From contig JAPTOF010000002.1 in NCBI GenBank assembly GCA_028554755.1, forward strand, positions 14,179,001-14,243,000: DNA of 64,000 nucleotides. The letters run 5' to 3'. Positions 40,705 to 52,660 of the stretch are shown here, piece by piece. The DNA is from Cordia subcordata. Lineage: Eukaryota; Streptophyta; Magnoliopsida; Boraginales; Cordiaceae. A program made the position numbers and the translations under genes. The notes beneath the pieces were generated by a model. The model did not search any database. It was not told the DNA's origin and saw only the letters and a list, made by a program, of their open reading frames with translations. Position 1 is the first letter of the stretch, and the number at the start of each line of letters is the position of its first letter.

Positions 40705-42082
40705 TATTGGCATAATATTAATTATTATATTGATTAAATGATTTTAATGATAGAAATTATATTTGAATTACTAAAAGCATCTTGTGAGCTTGAATGAATG
40801 TTATAAGATAGGTTCTTGGAAGATATGAAATTTGCTTAGTCTTGAGCCTTTGTCACATTAAAGATCATTCATTAAAAATTAGAGCTCAAGCATGAAGAAG
40901 AAGAAGATGAAAAGGCATAAGGCGAAGACAAGGTGTCATAAGGGGTACCGACACTTTCGCTCCTTGTGAATAGCCTTAGGTTCATATAATAGCTCAAAAA
41001 TTCTTATCTTTATTCCATATTTGATTTGAAACCTTATGGATGATGCTTCACAAAAATCAAAGCTTGATTTGATTGCATAAAGGGCATGTTTTCTTCAAAC
41101 ATATGTGTTGGGATGTTTTTAAGACTCATTTAACCTTTAAAAATATGTTTGAAGTTGGTTTGGTGTTGTGAAAATGGTTTGATTTTGAGTAAATTAGTTT
41201 TTTGGCTTGTTTGGCTTTGTTTCTAGCAATTCAGGAGTGCCTGGACTCCTTACCCGGTTGACCGGCCGACTAGGGAGGTCACCCGGCCAAGTTAGAAACT
41301 CTGGGGCTAAGCCAAGCCCCCTTGCCGGTTGATCGGCTAAGACACCCGGCCTAGTCAGTGAGCAAAGAAGCAAGCCGGTCGACCGGCCGGACGTCTGTAG
41401 CAATAAATGCTATAGCCGTTTTATATCTGTTGGCACCATCGTTTCCTGTTTTCTTCACCAACCAAAGCCCTAACATTTCAAATCACTTTAAATACATCTT
41501 GCCAACACTTAATAAGCATTATCTAAGCTTACAAAACTCTTCATTGTCATTTATTGTTTGCAAATCCTTAAGCTATTATTGTGAAATCTTTGAGCATTCA
41601 AGAGCTATATTTTGCTATATCCATTTTTGAGAATTTTAGATATATTACACATTTATTTCTTCAAATCCTTGTTTTATACACACTATTTTAGCTAGAAAAT
41701 CTTGAGAGATACATTTATTGAGCTAAAGAGAGTGTGGGGAAATCCTAAAGAGTAAGACTCTTGGGTCCTTTGCAGATTGAGCTTCAAGTTGTACACTTGG
41801 TTTATGCTTCACCAAGCTTTGAAGAAGAATCATAGTGGAGTTGATTGAAGTTCTAAGGGGAGCATCTTTAGGCGATGGATGTAGGTAAGGCCGAATCATC
41901 TAAAAATCATTTGTCTTTTTCTTCCTTATCTCTACTTTACATTACTTGCTATTATTGATTGTTTGATGTTTAATTAATTGCTTAAGAGAATTTCTGTATA
42001 TGTTATTTGATAAATTTTTGTTTGCCAAAATTTTCCAATATCTTAATTCACCCCCTTCCCTCGTCAGATATTTGCCCCAACA
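40705..42082 (+). repeat. 3' LTR of SIRE-type element 1
   Basis: 1378 bp, starting TATTGGCATAAT (TG changed to TA) and ending TTTGCCCCAACA. It keeps better versions of the half-palindromes, e.g. CCGGTCGACCGGCCGG at about 41375-41391. Confidence 0.92.
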
Positions 42083-42387
42083 ATTATTTTCGAACACCAT
42101 GCACTAAGGTCTATCTTTTTCTCTCTTATCCATCATATTCTTTTCTTTCCCTCTATATACAACTCTTTTATTTTATCTTCTATCTTTTTTTTTCCTTTTT
42201 TTGAATAGATCAATAGCAGTTCCTACTTAAGCTAACAATGACTTAAACTCAATAGCCGTACGTGTCACCACTAAGTTACAACTTTGTTATTATAAATCTC
42301 ATAATTCCCCGACTATATCTAGAAAAGGAAAAAAATGCCTTTTGGTCATGAGTTTGATCATACAAAATTTGAAGCTTTTCTGAATTT
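42083..42387. other. unassigned DNA between elements
   Basis: A pyrimidine-rich stretch (42110-42205), then non-coding DNA. It could be the displaced remainder of the older Copia LTR, but this is not shown. Confidence 0.3.
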
Positions 42388-43971
42388 GGATTTTTTAAAA
42401 ATATTATAGTTTTTATTGTTGTTTATGGAAATATTATAATTTTAAAAGTGATTTTAAAAATATTACAAATGCAGGTGAAAAATGCCTTCAAGCGTGCTCA
42501 TCACGCTCCTTTGATATGGTGGCAAGAGAGGCACCTTCTACCCACCTCTAGAGGCATGTTGCTCATGCCACAATAAATAATTAACTAACTAATTTATTTA
42601 ATTAATTAAAAATAAATAAATAATTGATAAAGTATTAAAATTAAAAATAAATTAATTAAAACTAAAAATAAAAAATGATAATAATAAAAAATTATACAAA
42701 TGAATTAATAAATAATTTAAAAAGTAGAAAAAACAATAACAAGCAATAAGAATAATAAAAAATAAAATAATTTAAAAAATAACTAAAAATTAATGAATAA
42801 TAATAAAAAAATAATTAACTAGTTAATTTAATTAATTAACTAAAAACTAACTGATTAAAAATAAAAATAATAAAATAAATTATTACTAATAATAATTAAT
42901 TAATTATTAATTAAGGGTTAGGGGGCTGCTTAAATACTTGAGACTACCTCTCCCATGAGTGATGATCTGGACTCAAATCTTGTAGAGGATGTGGGATTTG
43001 AGAAAAGAAAAAAATGTGTATTGTTAATTGTGAATCCTGCATTTGTATCCTTCACCAAATTTTTTTTCTTTTATATATATATATATATATATATTTGTGA
43101 CAATAGCTCAAGATTCCTATGAACATTAGTTTTGAACCAAACATAACAAGTTAACATTTCTGAGAATGCTTTAAAAAATTTCCAAAAATACTTTTTATAT
43201 ACTAAACAGTTCTCATATCATTCTTGAAAATCACATTCCTATGAATATTTGATCAACTTTGATTAATTATTTCAATTAATAATTAATCAATTAATTAATT
43301 AAATGTTCAATTGGTCAATTGAACTAACTAGTTAATGATTAATATTATTGTTATTTATTATTTTTTAATTATTTATTATATTATTATTTTTTAAAATTAA
43401 ATTAACTTTATTTTATTTCATTTTTAATATTTTAATTAATTAATTAAATTAACTAGTTAATTATTATTATTATTATTATTATTTATTAACTTTTAATTTT
43501 AATTAATTTACTTTTTGTTATTCTTATTATTTATTATTGTTTTTCTATTTTTTAAATTATTTATGAACTAATTTTTATAATTTTTATTATTATCATTTTC
43601 TTTTAATTTTATTTTTTAAATAATTAATTTTTATTTTTTATATTTTTATTAATTAATTATTTTTTAAGTAATTATTAATTATTTGTTGCAACATGAAGAA
43701 AATGCCTTGTGGGATGAAAGACATGCCTAGCGGTAGCTAGAAGGTGCCTCTATTGCCTTCGTGGCGTTCTTCTTGTCATCATTGACCAAAAAGCAAAAGT
43801 GGCATGAAAAAATTGCCACGTGGGATGAAGGTGGTGGCCTAGTGGCGGGTATTTGACCGGCCTCTAGTGGCATATTTTGACCCACTTTTTCAATATTTTC
43901 AAAACTACACCCAAAATTATAATATTTTCATAAACTAGAATAAAAACTAAAATATTTAAAAAAGATCCTTT
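42388..43971. mobile_element. large foldback element with ~500-bp inverted arms
   Basis: The outer ends pair: ATTATAGTTTTTATT, GTTTATG(G/A)AAATATTATAATTTT on the left against the reverse complement of 43890-43965. Further in, GAAAAATGCC and TGCC...AAGGTGCCTC-type GC-richer blocks pair, then long ATTAAT/AATAATAAA arms including CAATAACAAGCAATAAGAATAATAAA against its complement near 43520-43560. The arms are about 42388-42905 and 43270-43971. The loop (about 42906-43269) holds unrelated sequence and a (TA)n tract. No protein frame. It fits a Foldback or Mutator-type non-autonomous element. A transcript through it would form a long hairpin. Confidence 0.75.
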
Positions 43972-46018
43972 GAATTTACGATAAGTGGAAGGTAAGGGAT
44001 GCTTTTTAAAGTACAGCTGAAGTGGTTTGCAACTCTTTTCAAGACCTTTGCGTGTTGAGTGGAAGGGGCTGCCCATTTTGGTCTGATTTCACCATAAATT
44101 GTTAGGGATAGACAAGATAGTTGATGTTATTTAACAAAGATGCCTTTGAAATGCATATCTCAATTGTGCAAACTTTGATTAGCAGCCTATTCTACTCTGT
44201 TAGTGCATCCATTGTAGTTCAATGCCTTTGTTCTGGTATCTTAATCTTCTGGAGTCTTCAAATTCTCTAACTCTTCTTTAACGCGAAGCATGACAAGTGC
44301 ACTGTGGCTTACTTCTTATTACCAAAAAGAGTAATTACTTTCTTTTCAATTAAGTGGCTATGCTATAATCGAAAATATGCTTGACAGACAAAAAGTTGGA
44401 GGCGCAAAACGTTGCTTAGCGATTGCTTCTTCAAGATATCCTGTTCTTGTGTTTTGTATCGAACAATTCTCTGGTAATTGCTTATTGAAAAATAAACAAA
44501 ATTTTTTCACTAAATTTGAGACTCTGCATGAAATGCTTGATTTTACTAAATTTGAGACCCAATGTTTGCATGAAATGCTTACTTTAATTCCTATGTGCAT
44601 AAAGTACCATAATAAAAATATTGTTGTGCCTTTTATGCATGATTTCGATATAATAACCATGAACCCATGTGCCACTTGTTATGACCATGCTTTCGGGCCC
44701 TTTATTGGTGGGATTATACACCATATTTTGGGTAGTGCACTATCTTTTCATCGAGATTCCCAATTGCTTTTGGTGGTATGTCTGACAACAAATCACTTTT
44801 GTGCTATTAGGAAGTAGCCTTAGCCGTCTTTTCATTAGATCTATTGTTGACACTTTTGGTTTTATTTTTGTTTAGACACTACATTGAATATTTCATTACC
44901 TTTGCCTTATTGACCTTAGTTTACTATGGCATTTTATTCTATTTTTCAACTCGTGGTTTTTAGCGAACAAACTTGAACTTTGATTATATTTTCAGCAATG
45001 TCTTGTCACCTTTCGCATTAAGTTGTATATGTTTTGATACAAATGCTATTTTCAGAAGCCTTACTACGTAATAAGATTTGTTTCTCACTTTTCTCTTGTT
45101 CTAAACTTTATTTTCTTACAGATAGTGAAAACTATGGCATATTATCTGAGCTTGGGAGTTTAGATAACCACTTTGTCCAACATGATCATCCAGTTTATGA
45201 TCCTTTTGAGTTCGTCTTAAGAAATGAGTTACCTCGGAGACATCTTCTTGTATTTTTATTGGAGTTTTATTTATTCTTTTAGTGGTAAATCGTGGAGTTT
45301 GTTTGTATATTGGAGTTATTTAATCTATCTTGACTTGTTTTTGTGACTAGCCACTTTCGGATTTGATTTTTAGTTTACATTGCTTAGCATCTTATGAGGT
45401 TAGGATTTCTTTTCCTTCTTCTGTGTGTAGTAGTTGTGCTCCTAAGATTCACTTTGGGTAGATTTTGGGGGTGTCACATATGATAGAGTTGATAATTCTG
45501 TTTGAATTATTGTCTTGGCTTAAGGAGTTGCACTAGTTTGACTAGGAATTACTTGTAACTTTTTATTGAGTAGGAGAATTTAATACTTTTTTTAGATTGT
45601 CTTTTTTGCAAGGAAAAACACTTTTTTTTTTGTTTCGGAGAAAATATATTTTTTCAGTAAATAGTGTGGATTGGATTTTATAAAAGAAGTTGAGATTCTG
45701 GAAAAGAAATTAACCTTTCCCATGAACAAGAAATTTTAGTTTCTTAAAAAATTACTTTGTTTAAAAAACTATATAAAAAATACTTTTCAAAAAAACCAAT
45801 CAAAATGGGGCCTAAAGGCTTGGGAAAAGAATTTGATCATTAAATTAGAATAGTGAATGTTTGATAATAGTGATGACACTATTCCGTTGACTAATAAATT
45901 TTTTTAAAAAATTAATCACTCACTATGGTGATTCTCCAGAATTCTCATTGGGCAAAGAGCATCGCTATTTTGGAAGTTGTTATTTATTGAGAAAAGATTA
46001 TTTATCTGTCAACTATCT
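43972..46018. other. intergenic DNA between the foldback and the second SIRE-type element
   Basis: No confirmed gene. Two plus-strand frames (44377-44817 and 45034-45282) are unidentified. 45590-45815 is A/T-rich with GGGGCC at its right end, probably a decayed MITE. Confidence 0.4.
44377..44817 (+). other. unidentified open reading frame, 146 codons
   Basis: No family recognised. The translation holds a short internal repeat (TKFETLHEMLDF followed by TKFETQCLHEML, DNA 44508-44585) and several Cys and His residues without a standard finger spacing. The start codon in the open frame is not ATG-anchored with certainty. It may be a fragment of an unknown repeat rather than a gene. Confidence 0.2.
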
Positions 46019-47804
46019 TGTTGCCCAAACAATGAATCCAAGAGAGGGGTGAATTCGATTAATGGCACAAAAAACCAATAAAAGTTCTTTTTCAAGTAAT
46101 TTAAAAAATTGAGCATACAAGATATAGAAATAGCAAATAACAAAACTTGAATGCAAAATGTTTAAGGTAAGAAGATCAAATGCAGGGATTTAGAGTAGTT
46201 TAAACTCTTGAGAGTCTAGTCCACTACCTAAAGTTTTCCTTAGGGTTTCAGTAACTTTACCAGTGAATTGGCTTTTTATTTTGCATGTTGTAGAAGAGTA
46301 GAAAATCGACAACAATCACAACCCGTACTTCATCACAAGGACTATAAGTGTTCTCCCAACACTTAGGGGTTTCAATCCCTTAACTCTTGATAGAATGCTC
46401 CTCACACTCTATTTTACCTAAGAGCAAAGCACTCTCCTAATGTAATAGTAAAGTGTTTGATTATAAGACTTCTTGTAAGTAAGAGTACAAGAGGCATTTA
46501 AGCCTTCAAATATTACTCTTAAGTAGATAGGCAATTATGAGCTTAATTAACTTGATCAATTAATACTAATGATATGCAATCAATGAAGGATAGCAAAAAA
46601 TGAGATAAAATTGCAAGAGAAGACTTTTAATGCTAATAGATTGTAGAGAAAGTTTGGATCAAGTTATGTTTTGAGTTGAGAGGTGAAAGATGTATTTATA
46701 ATACCAAAAAACAATTTTCCCAATGGTCAAATTTGAAAAGCACATAAAGGGGCTAATGGTTGATTGAGCTGGTTGACCCCTTTGCTCAGCCAGAACTTCT
46801 AGTGAGCAAAATATGCTAGCTGATCGACACTATCAGTCGACTGCTTGACTTAGCGGACAGGGGAAAATTACATTCTGTTCATGTCAGTTGACTGAGCCGG
46901 TCGAACGACTGTCTTAGTCGGTAGTTGCAGAAAAAGTTGAAAAGCTACACCTACTTTTTCAAAAAGAAGCTTTATCTACCTAAAACAAAAAGTAAGCACA
47001 TTTTTGCAGTATTTGCTTAAGATGATCACTTGTACCCATAACATCTTATCTCATTAATGTCCACCAACCCAAACATGCTAGATAATAAATGCTAAGTTTA
47101 AACTCTTACTCAACTCAAGATATTTTCAGATTTTCGCTTTGAAAAGCTTGTGCATGCAAGTATATTACCCCATTGGTTTACAAGATGTATAAAGATACTC
47201 AAGTACTTATAGAGCAAAGCTATAATCAAGATAAGTACACTTTTACGGCAGATTTGTGAAGATATAATCATGTATATACATATATACAACCACATATATA
47301 TCTACACATCAATTTTCAATGCAATAGGTAGTGCTAACACATACTCACTACTCTATATGACAAAGCTAGGCATTAAAAGCATATTTTACTGTAGGAAAAG
47401 TTATACATGCATATATATACTCATATATGGATAAAGATATGATGCATAGACATTGAATAGATATGTTGCATGCCATTAGTTAAGGAGAAAAGATGATCTA
47501 AAATAGTTTTCTAAGGATCATGTACAAAGCCAATGATCATGCATGTAGTGCAAAATAGTAATTAAGCTCATAATAGTGCTTTTGTACTAAGATCAATTTA
47601 ACAAAACTAAGAGAGAACAGACTATACTAATCTTTAAGCAATCTTCATAACTCTTCAATCCTCAATTTGTGAACCATGTTCTAATCTTCATCTCGCTCAA
47701 ATAGCTACTTTTAAAAGATTATTCAAAATACTCAAAAGTAGTAATTAGTTATATAACATACAATTATTGCATCATCAAAACTAGATAAAATAATAATAGG
47801 TTCA
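46019..47804 (-). repeat. 3' LTR of SIRE-type element 2
   Basis: 1786 bp. It matches 54481-56259 along its length, including CAAATGCAG, CTTGTGCATGCA and ATCATGCATG blocks. A cluster of GTCGAC/GGTCGA half-palindromes is at 46757-46925. Confidence 0.92.
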
Positions 47805-48567
47805 TCATTTTTTCCTTTTTTGATGATGACAAAATAATTGTCTGCTTTGAGTCTAAAGAAGAAACTTCCCTTTACTCAAGACTTGCCATCAATCAAAGCA
47901 TAAAGGTAATAGAGCAATATGAGAGCAATTGGAAAAGCAAATAAATATACCAATAATATTTAACTCAATATGAATACTAATATCAAATACACTCTTTCTA
48001 CCCCTTTGGCATCATCAAAAGGAACCATATAGGGAACAGAAGGATAATTTTGAGCGATCAATATTAAGAGGTATCATCATTTGGCTCCACACAAGCATGC
48101 AAGCATAGAAGTCCTAAACAAGTATAAACATGGACAAGTTATAGACAACTATAAACAATTACTGGCAAGCATCCAACTATAAGAAAAAAGACGAATAAAA
48201 ACTAAGAATAGTTAAATTACTAACAAATGCAAGAATGAAAAGAAAGATTTTCGAGATTCGAGAAGAGTGGGATTTTTGGACAAAAGCTAAGTAAGAAGTT
48301 TGTGAAAAGCATGGAAGAGCTAGTGACTTGGCTAGGCTTTATCATCATCATCGAGAAGCCCCATATGAAGCTTCATCATTTTCACATCCCGTGCCAAACA
48401 TGCCATGAGTCGAATTTGATCCCCAACAATGGTTGTAAGGCTCTTAAGAGTCCAATGTTGATTTTCCACTGTTGTTGCTAAGCCATCAACCTTATCACCA
48501 ATCAGATCAACCTTATCAATAACCTTTGCATCATCCTATCATTGGCATTCTTGGACCTCACCTCATA
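47805..48567. other. 3' untranslated internal region of element 2
   Basis: The PPT on the minus strand (AAAAAAAGGAAAAAATGA) abuts the 3' LTR. The rest is non-coding. Confidence 0.5.
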
Positions 48568-49740
48568 TTATTGCCTTTGCTCTTCATTATATTCCTCTCT
48601 AGCTTCCTTATCATTTTCCACATCCTCCATTTCCTTATCATCATCCTCATCCCTTTCGTGTCCTCCCACATCACGCCCTTGTTCCTGTTTTACATTATCC
48701 TCATGAGAAAAATCAAAGGTGGTTTTATTTAAGATGACTTGTTCAATGAGATTCTGTATATGGAGGTAATGCTTGAAACTCCTCATCATGCATCTATTGT
48801 CCTTGCCAATAGTATAAATCCATATGCTTAAGGCACTACAAGTCTAGATTCCACATGTGACTGAATGAATTTTTCAATGTACTCTTAAAACTAATCCTTT
48901 TAGCCCTAAAGATTCTAGTTAGGACCATTCCAAAAGCCAGTATAGTAGTTATAAGGACTTCATTCTCCATGAAGGTAAGGATGGTTTTAGGAAGATTAAC
49001 TCTCTTGTTATGATAGAGCAAATAGAGACAATATGCTTCAGATTTGTAAATTTGACCATCATGAGTATCCTTTGATGCCATATTATGCATAAACATTCTA
49101 ATAAGGGCCTTCTACTTAGGACAAACCTTAATTAATAAAGGAAATTCTACATATTCTAGTTCTTTCTCCAAAAGAAAAGAGTAAATGAATCCCTCAATTA
49201 TCCCCTTAGGAAATTGTAGAAAATCTCTAAATGCAAACACTAGGTATTGTTCATTATGCCAGGGGATACTAAAAATTCTCCTAATATTATCCTCAGTTAA
49301 TTCAAAGTAAACACCCTTTATAGTATACCAAACTTTTCCATACAAGTTATTCCAATCCAAATTTTCATAAAATTCTCGAACAAGCTTAGGATAATAGGAT
49401 TCCTGAGTAGTCATGTAGTCCATCCAACCATTCTCAGTGCAAAACTCAATCATATTAAGATTTTGAAGTTCATTAGGAATAAGACTTTTACCTAGTCAAA
49501 TTTTCTTCCCTAACTAATCCCTTTTATCTGTAGGAGACATGTGTGTTGGTTGTGGCTTGGAGATGGTTGCTTTCTTTGTTGAGAACTTGTTCCTCTTGAA
49601 ATTGCAACATTCTTCCTTTTGGAGGTGGAAGCTTAAGCTTTTTCCTTTCCTTTTGTGTTGGCCATGAATGACGACTTGAAAAAATAGGGTTTTTAGATTG
49701 AGAAGCAAGTTGATTTGAAGCAGGTGTTGTGTTTTCACAA
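48568..49740 (-). pseudogene. extra ORF of SIRE-type element 2
   Basis: Minus-strand open segments at 49514-49738 (Lys-rich start), 49112-49453 and 48836-49096, then an acidic Glu/Asp-rich segment at 48568-48789. The middle one has KLVREFYENLDW and VYFELTEDNIRRIFSIP, matching the style of the plant transposon protein domain. The order (basic start, this domain, acidic coiled-coil-like end) is the same as in element 1 at 38468-39860. Stops separate the parts. Confidence 0.7.
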
Positions 49741-50163
49741 TAAATCTGAGAGAAAAGGACTTTGAAAAGGTGTTTTATAGAGAGAATTTTGAAAGAGAAT
49801 AAGAGACATTTTAAGTAGAGTTAACGAATGACTCAACTAGTCAAGCCCTAACCTTTTAAAACAAAATCATGACTACTGATCAACTGATAAGCTAGGCCAC
49901 TCGACTAGTACACTCGGTCAGTAAAAACAGAAACAAAAATGCTCTACCGGTTAACACAGTCGGTTAATTGCTACAATCGACTAGGACCTATTTTTGCAGA
50001 AAAAATGAGATTTTTACAAGTTTAGCATGCCCAACTCCTTTCTAATGCTCAAAAATTGATTTTTATGCAAATGTGAAATATCATCTAATTAATGCAAGGA
50101 ATCAACAAAATTAAGCACAACTCCACATTTTTGCACATGATCTCTTATAATGATGTCTATTCT
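49741..50163. other. spacer between RNase H and the extra ORF in element 2
   Basis: Non-coding. It contains CTCGACTAG, AATCGACTAGG and related half-palindromes (49835-49990), at the same place as the cluster at 38245-38345 in element 1. Confidence 0.5.
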
Positions 50164-51145
50164 CTATGTGCTTAGTGCTAGAGTGCTGAATTGGGTTTTT
50201 ATGAGATTAATTGCACTTAGATTATCATATAAAATAGAAATATGCTCAAATATCACACCAAAATCAAGTAAAGTTTGTTTCATCCATAAAACTTGTGCAA
50301 CACAATTACCTACCGCAATATATTCCACTTCACCTGTTGATAGTGCTAAACTATTTTGTTTTCTACTTGACCATGATACTAAGCAATTTCTTAGAAAGTG
50401 ACAAGTTTCACTAGTGCTCTTCATACCGATTTTACAACCGACAAAGTCGGCATCAGAATAACCTACCAATTCAAAGTTAGTTCCTTTAAGGTACCATATA
50501 CCTAACTCTTGTATTCCTTTTAAGTACTGAAAGATTCTTTTAATGGCAAGCAAATGACATTCTTCAGGACAAGATTGAAAACGAGTGCATAAGCAAATGA
50601 CAAATATTATGTCAAGTCTAGAGGTAGTCAAGTAAAGTAAGCTTCTGACCATACCTCTATACCGTTTTTCATCTACTGGCTTACCATTTTCATCTTTATT
50701 AAGCTTAGTGGAGGTGCTCATTGGTGTTCTAATCTCTTTTGCTCTATCAAAGCCAAACTTCTTGAGCAATTCTTTGGCATACTTAGCTTAGTTGATGAAG
50801 ATTTCTTCCATTGTTTGTTTGATTTGAAGTGCAAGGAAGAAATTAACTCTTCTATCATGCTCATTTCAAATTCACTCTGCATGCACTTGGAAAAACTTTC
50901 ACAAAGAGATTCATTAGTAGCATGAGTATGATATCATCAAATATTTGTACAACCAATATATAATTTTCATCATGCTTTACAAAAGACCTTGTGCAACTAA
51001 TCTAGCCTTGTTTCTAGTTACTATGCTAGATTCATCTAAGTTGTTCCTAAAGACCTACTTAGTTTCTATGATTGATTGATTGTTAGGTCTTTCAACAAGT
51101 TTCCATACCTTATTCCTTTCAAATTGATTAAGTTCCTCTTGTGTA
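50164..51145 (-). pseudogene. RT/RNase H of element 2, RT core deleted
   Basis: Minus strand: starts NQFERNKVWKLVERP, continues to NKARLVAQ, then jumps to the region of the catalytic loop (DDII) and on through KFGFDRAKEIRTPMS, VRSLLYLTTSRLDIIF, SWSSRKQNSLALSTGEVEYI and YDNLSAINLIK. The part expected between, including TYAPVARL and YGLKQ motifs present in element 1, is absent. The deletion is roughly 400-500 bp by comparison with element 1. Confidence 0.85.
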
Positions 51146-51149
51146 TCAT

Positions 51150-52660
51150 TTAATCAACTGTCACCAAGCAAGACGTCATGCACATTTTTGGATTCAACTT
51201 GTGACAAGAAGAAAGATGATTGCACACATTTATCAAAGAGGATCTATTTACAACACCCTTAGAGGGTTTACCTATGATTTGGGAAGGAGGATAATAACTA
51301 ACAAATTTGTAAGTTCCAGGCAAACCATCATGCTTATCAAGTACAACATCTTGATCATCACATTGTTCAACATTTTGTTCAATATGCTCATCTTGTTTAT
51401 CCTCATGACATGCAACCTTCATCAAATTTCACATTTATAGTTTCTTCGACAACCATTGTTCTCTTATTATAGACTCTATGTGCCTTACTATTCTAAGAAA
51501 GAAATATGCCATCATTGGATTTAGGGTCAAACTTTCCAAGATTATCTTTTTCATTTAAAATGAAACATGCACAACTAAAAATCTTGAAATGAGAAATGTT
51601 TGGCTTTATCCTTTCCAAAGCTCATAAGTAGTTTTATCAAGACTTTTTTGAATGATGCAACGATTAATCACATAGCATGCGGTATTTACGACCTCGACCC
51701 AAAAATAACTTGGCAAATTATTTTCAACGAGTATTGTTCTAGCCATTTCTTGTAAAGATCAATTTTTATTTTCAATAGCTCCATTTTGTTGTGGTGTTCT
51801 TGGTGTTGACAAATTGTGATAGATACCATTTTCATCACAAAACAATTTCGTAGTTTCGTTTGTACATTCGGTACCTCTATTACTTTTAATATTTGAAATC
51901 AAATAGCCTTTTTCATTTTGAACACGTTTGCAAAACTTTATAAACTCATTTGGTGTGTCATTTTTGTGTGTAAGGAAAATCACCCATGTAAATCTAGAAT
52001 AATCATCAACAATCACAAAAGCATATCATTTATCACCCAAACTAGCAACCCTATTAGGTCCAAACAAATGCATATGCAAAAGTTCTAAGGGTTAAGTAGT
52101 TGAAATCACTTTGCTGCTTTTGGAAGATTCCCTAGTTTATTTTCCATGTTTGCATGCATGACACACATTATCACTATTTATTCAGCTTTAGGCAAGCCCC
52201 TAACTAGTTCAAGATTAGCAAGTTTGTTTATAGAACCCAAGTTAGTATGTCCTAATCTTCTATGCCAAAGCCAAGTATTCTCATTCATAGCACTTAAGCA
52301 CTTAACATTTTGGTCACGCAAGTCATCAAAGTTAAGTGTATACACATTGCCATGTCTCATACCAACAAAGATTACTTTCCACAATTATCAACAATTTTGC
52401 ATGAAGCTTTAAAATTAACAAACAATCCCTTATCACAGAGTTGACTTATGCTAAGCAAATTTTGTTTCAACCCATGAACAAGTAGCATATTTTCAATAAA
52501 TAATTTAGATTGATTACCTACATCTCCAATGCCAATGATTCTTCCTATGGAGTTGTCTACGAAAGTAACGAATCCTCCATTCTTTTCTTTGAGTGACAAG
52601 AACTTTGATTTGTCACCCATCATGTGCCTTGAGCATCCACTATCCAAGAACTACTTTCCA
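51150..52660 (-). pseudogene. protease, pre-integrase and integrase of element 2
   Basis: Minus strand: protease LDSGCSRHMMG (DSG intact) near 52610-52650; pre-integrase WLWHRRLGHTNLGS near 52260; integrase VDDYSRFTWVIFLTHK (52010) and TPRTPQQNGAIENKN (51760), carrying the region of the third catalytic acid. An acidic linker (51150-51425) leads toward RT. Frames are separated by stops. Confidence 0.85.

Larger units (their letters stand above)
31876..42082 (+). mobile_element. SIRE/Maximus-type Copia element, ~10.2 kb, decayed
   Basis: LTRs lie at 31876-33271 and 40705-42082, flanked by ATTGT and ATTAT, a 5-bp target duplication with one change. A PBS follows the first LTR and a PPT (AAAAAAGGGGAAAT) precedes the second. 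The order is gag, protease, pre-integrase, integrase, RT, RNase H, then an extra ORF region before the 3' LTR. The Copia order plus long LTRs and a third ORF point to the SIRE/Maximus lineage. Every ORF is broken by stops and frameshifts. It was inserted into the LTR of the older Copia element on its left. Confidence 0.9.

Noticed and set aside
48526..48732. Plus-strand hydrophobic ORF (possible membrane protein), and similar at 53044-53420
   Set aside because: Antisense to Glu/Lys-rich retroelement frames on the minus strand, which produces Phe/Leu/Ser-rich shadows.
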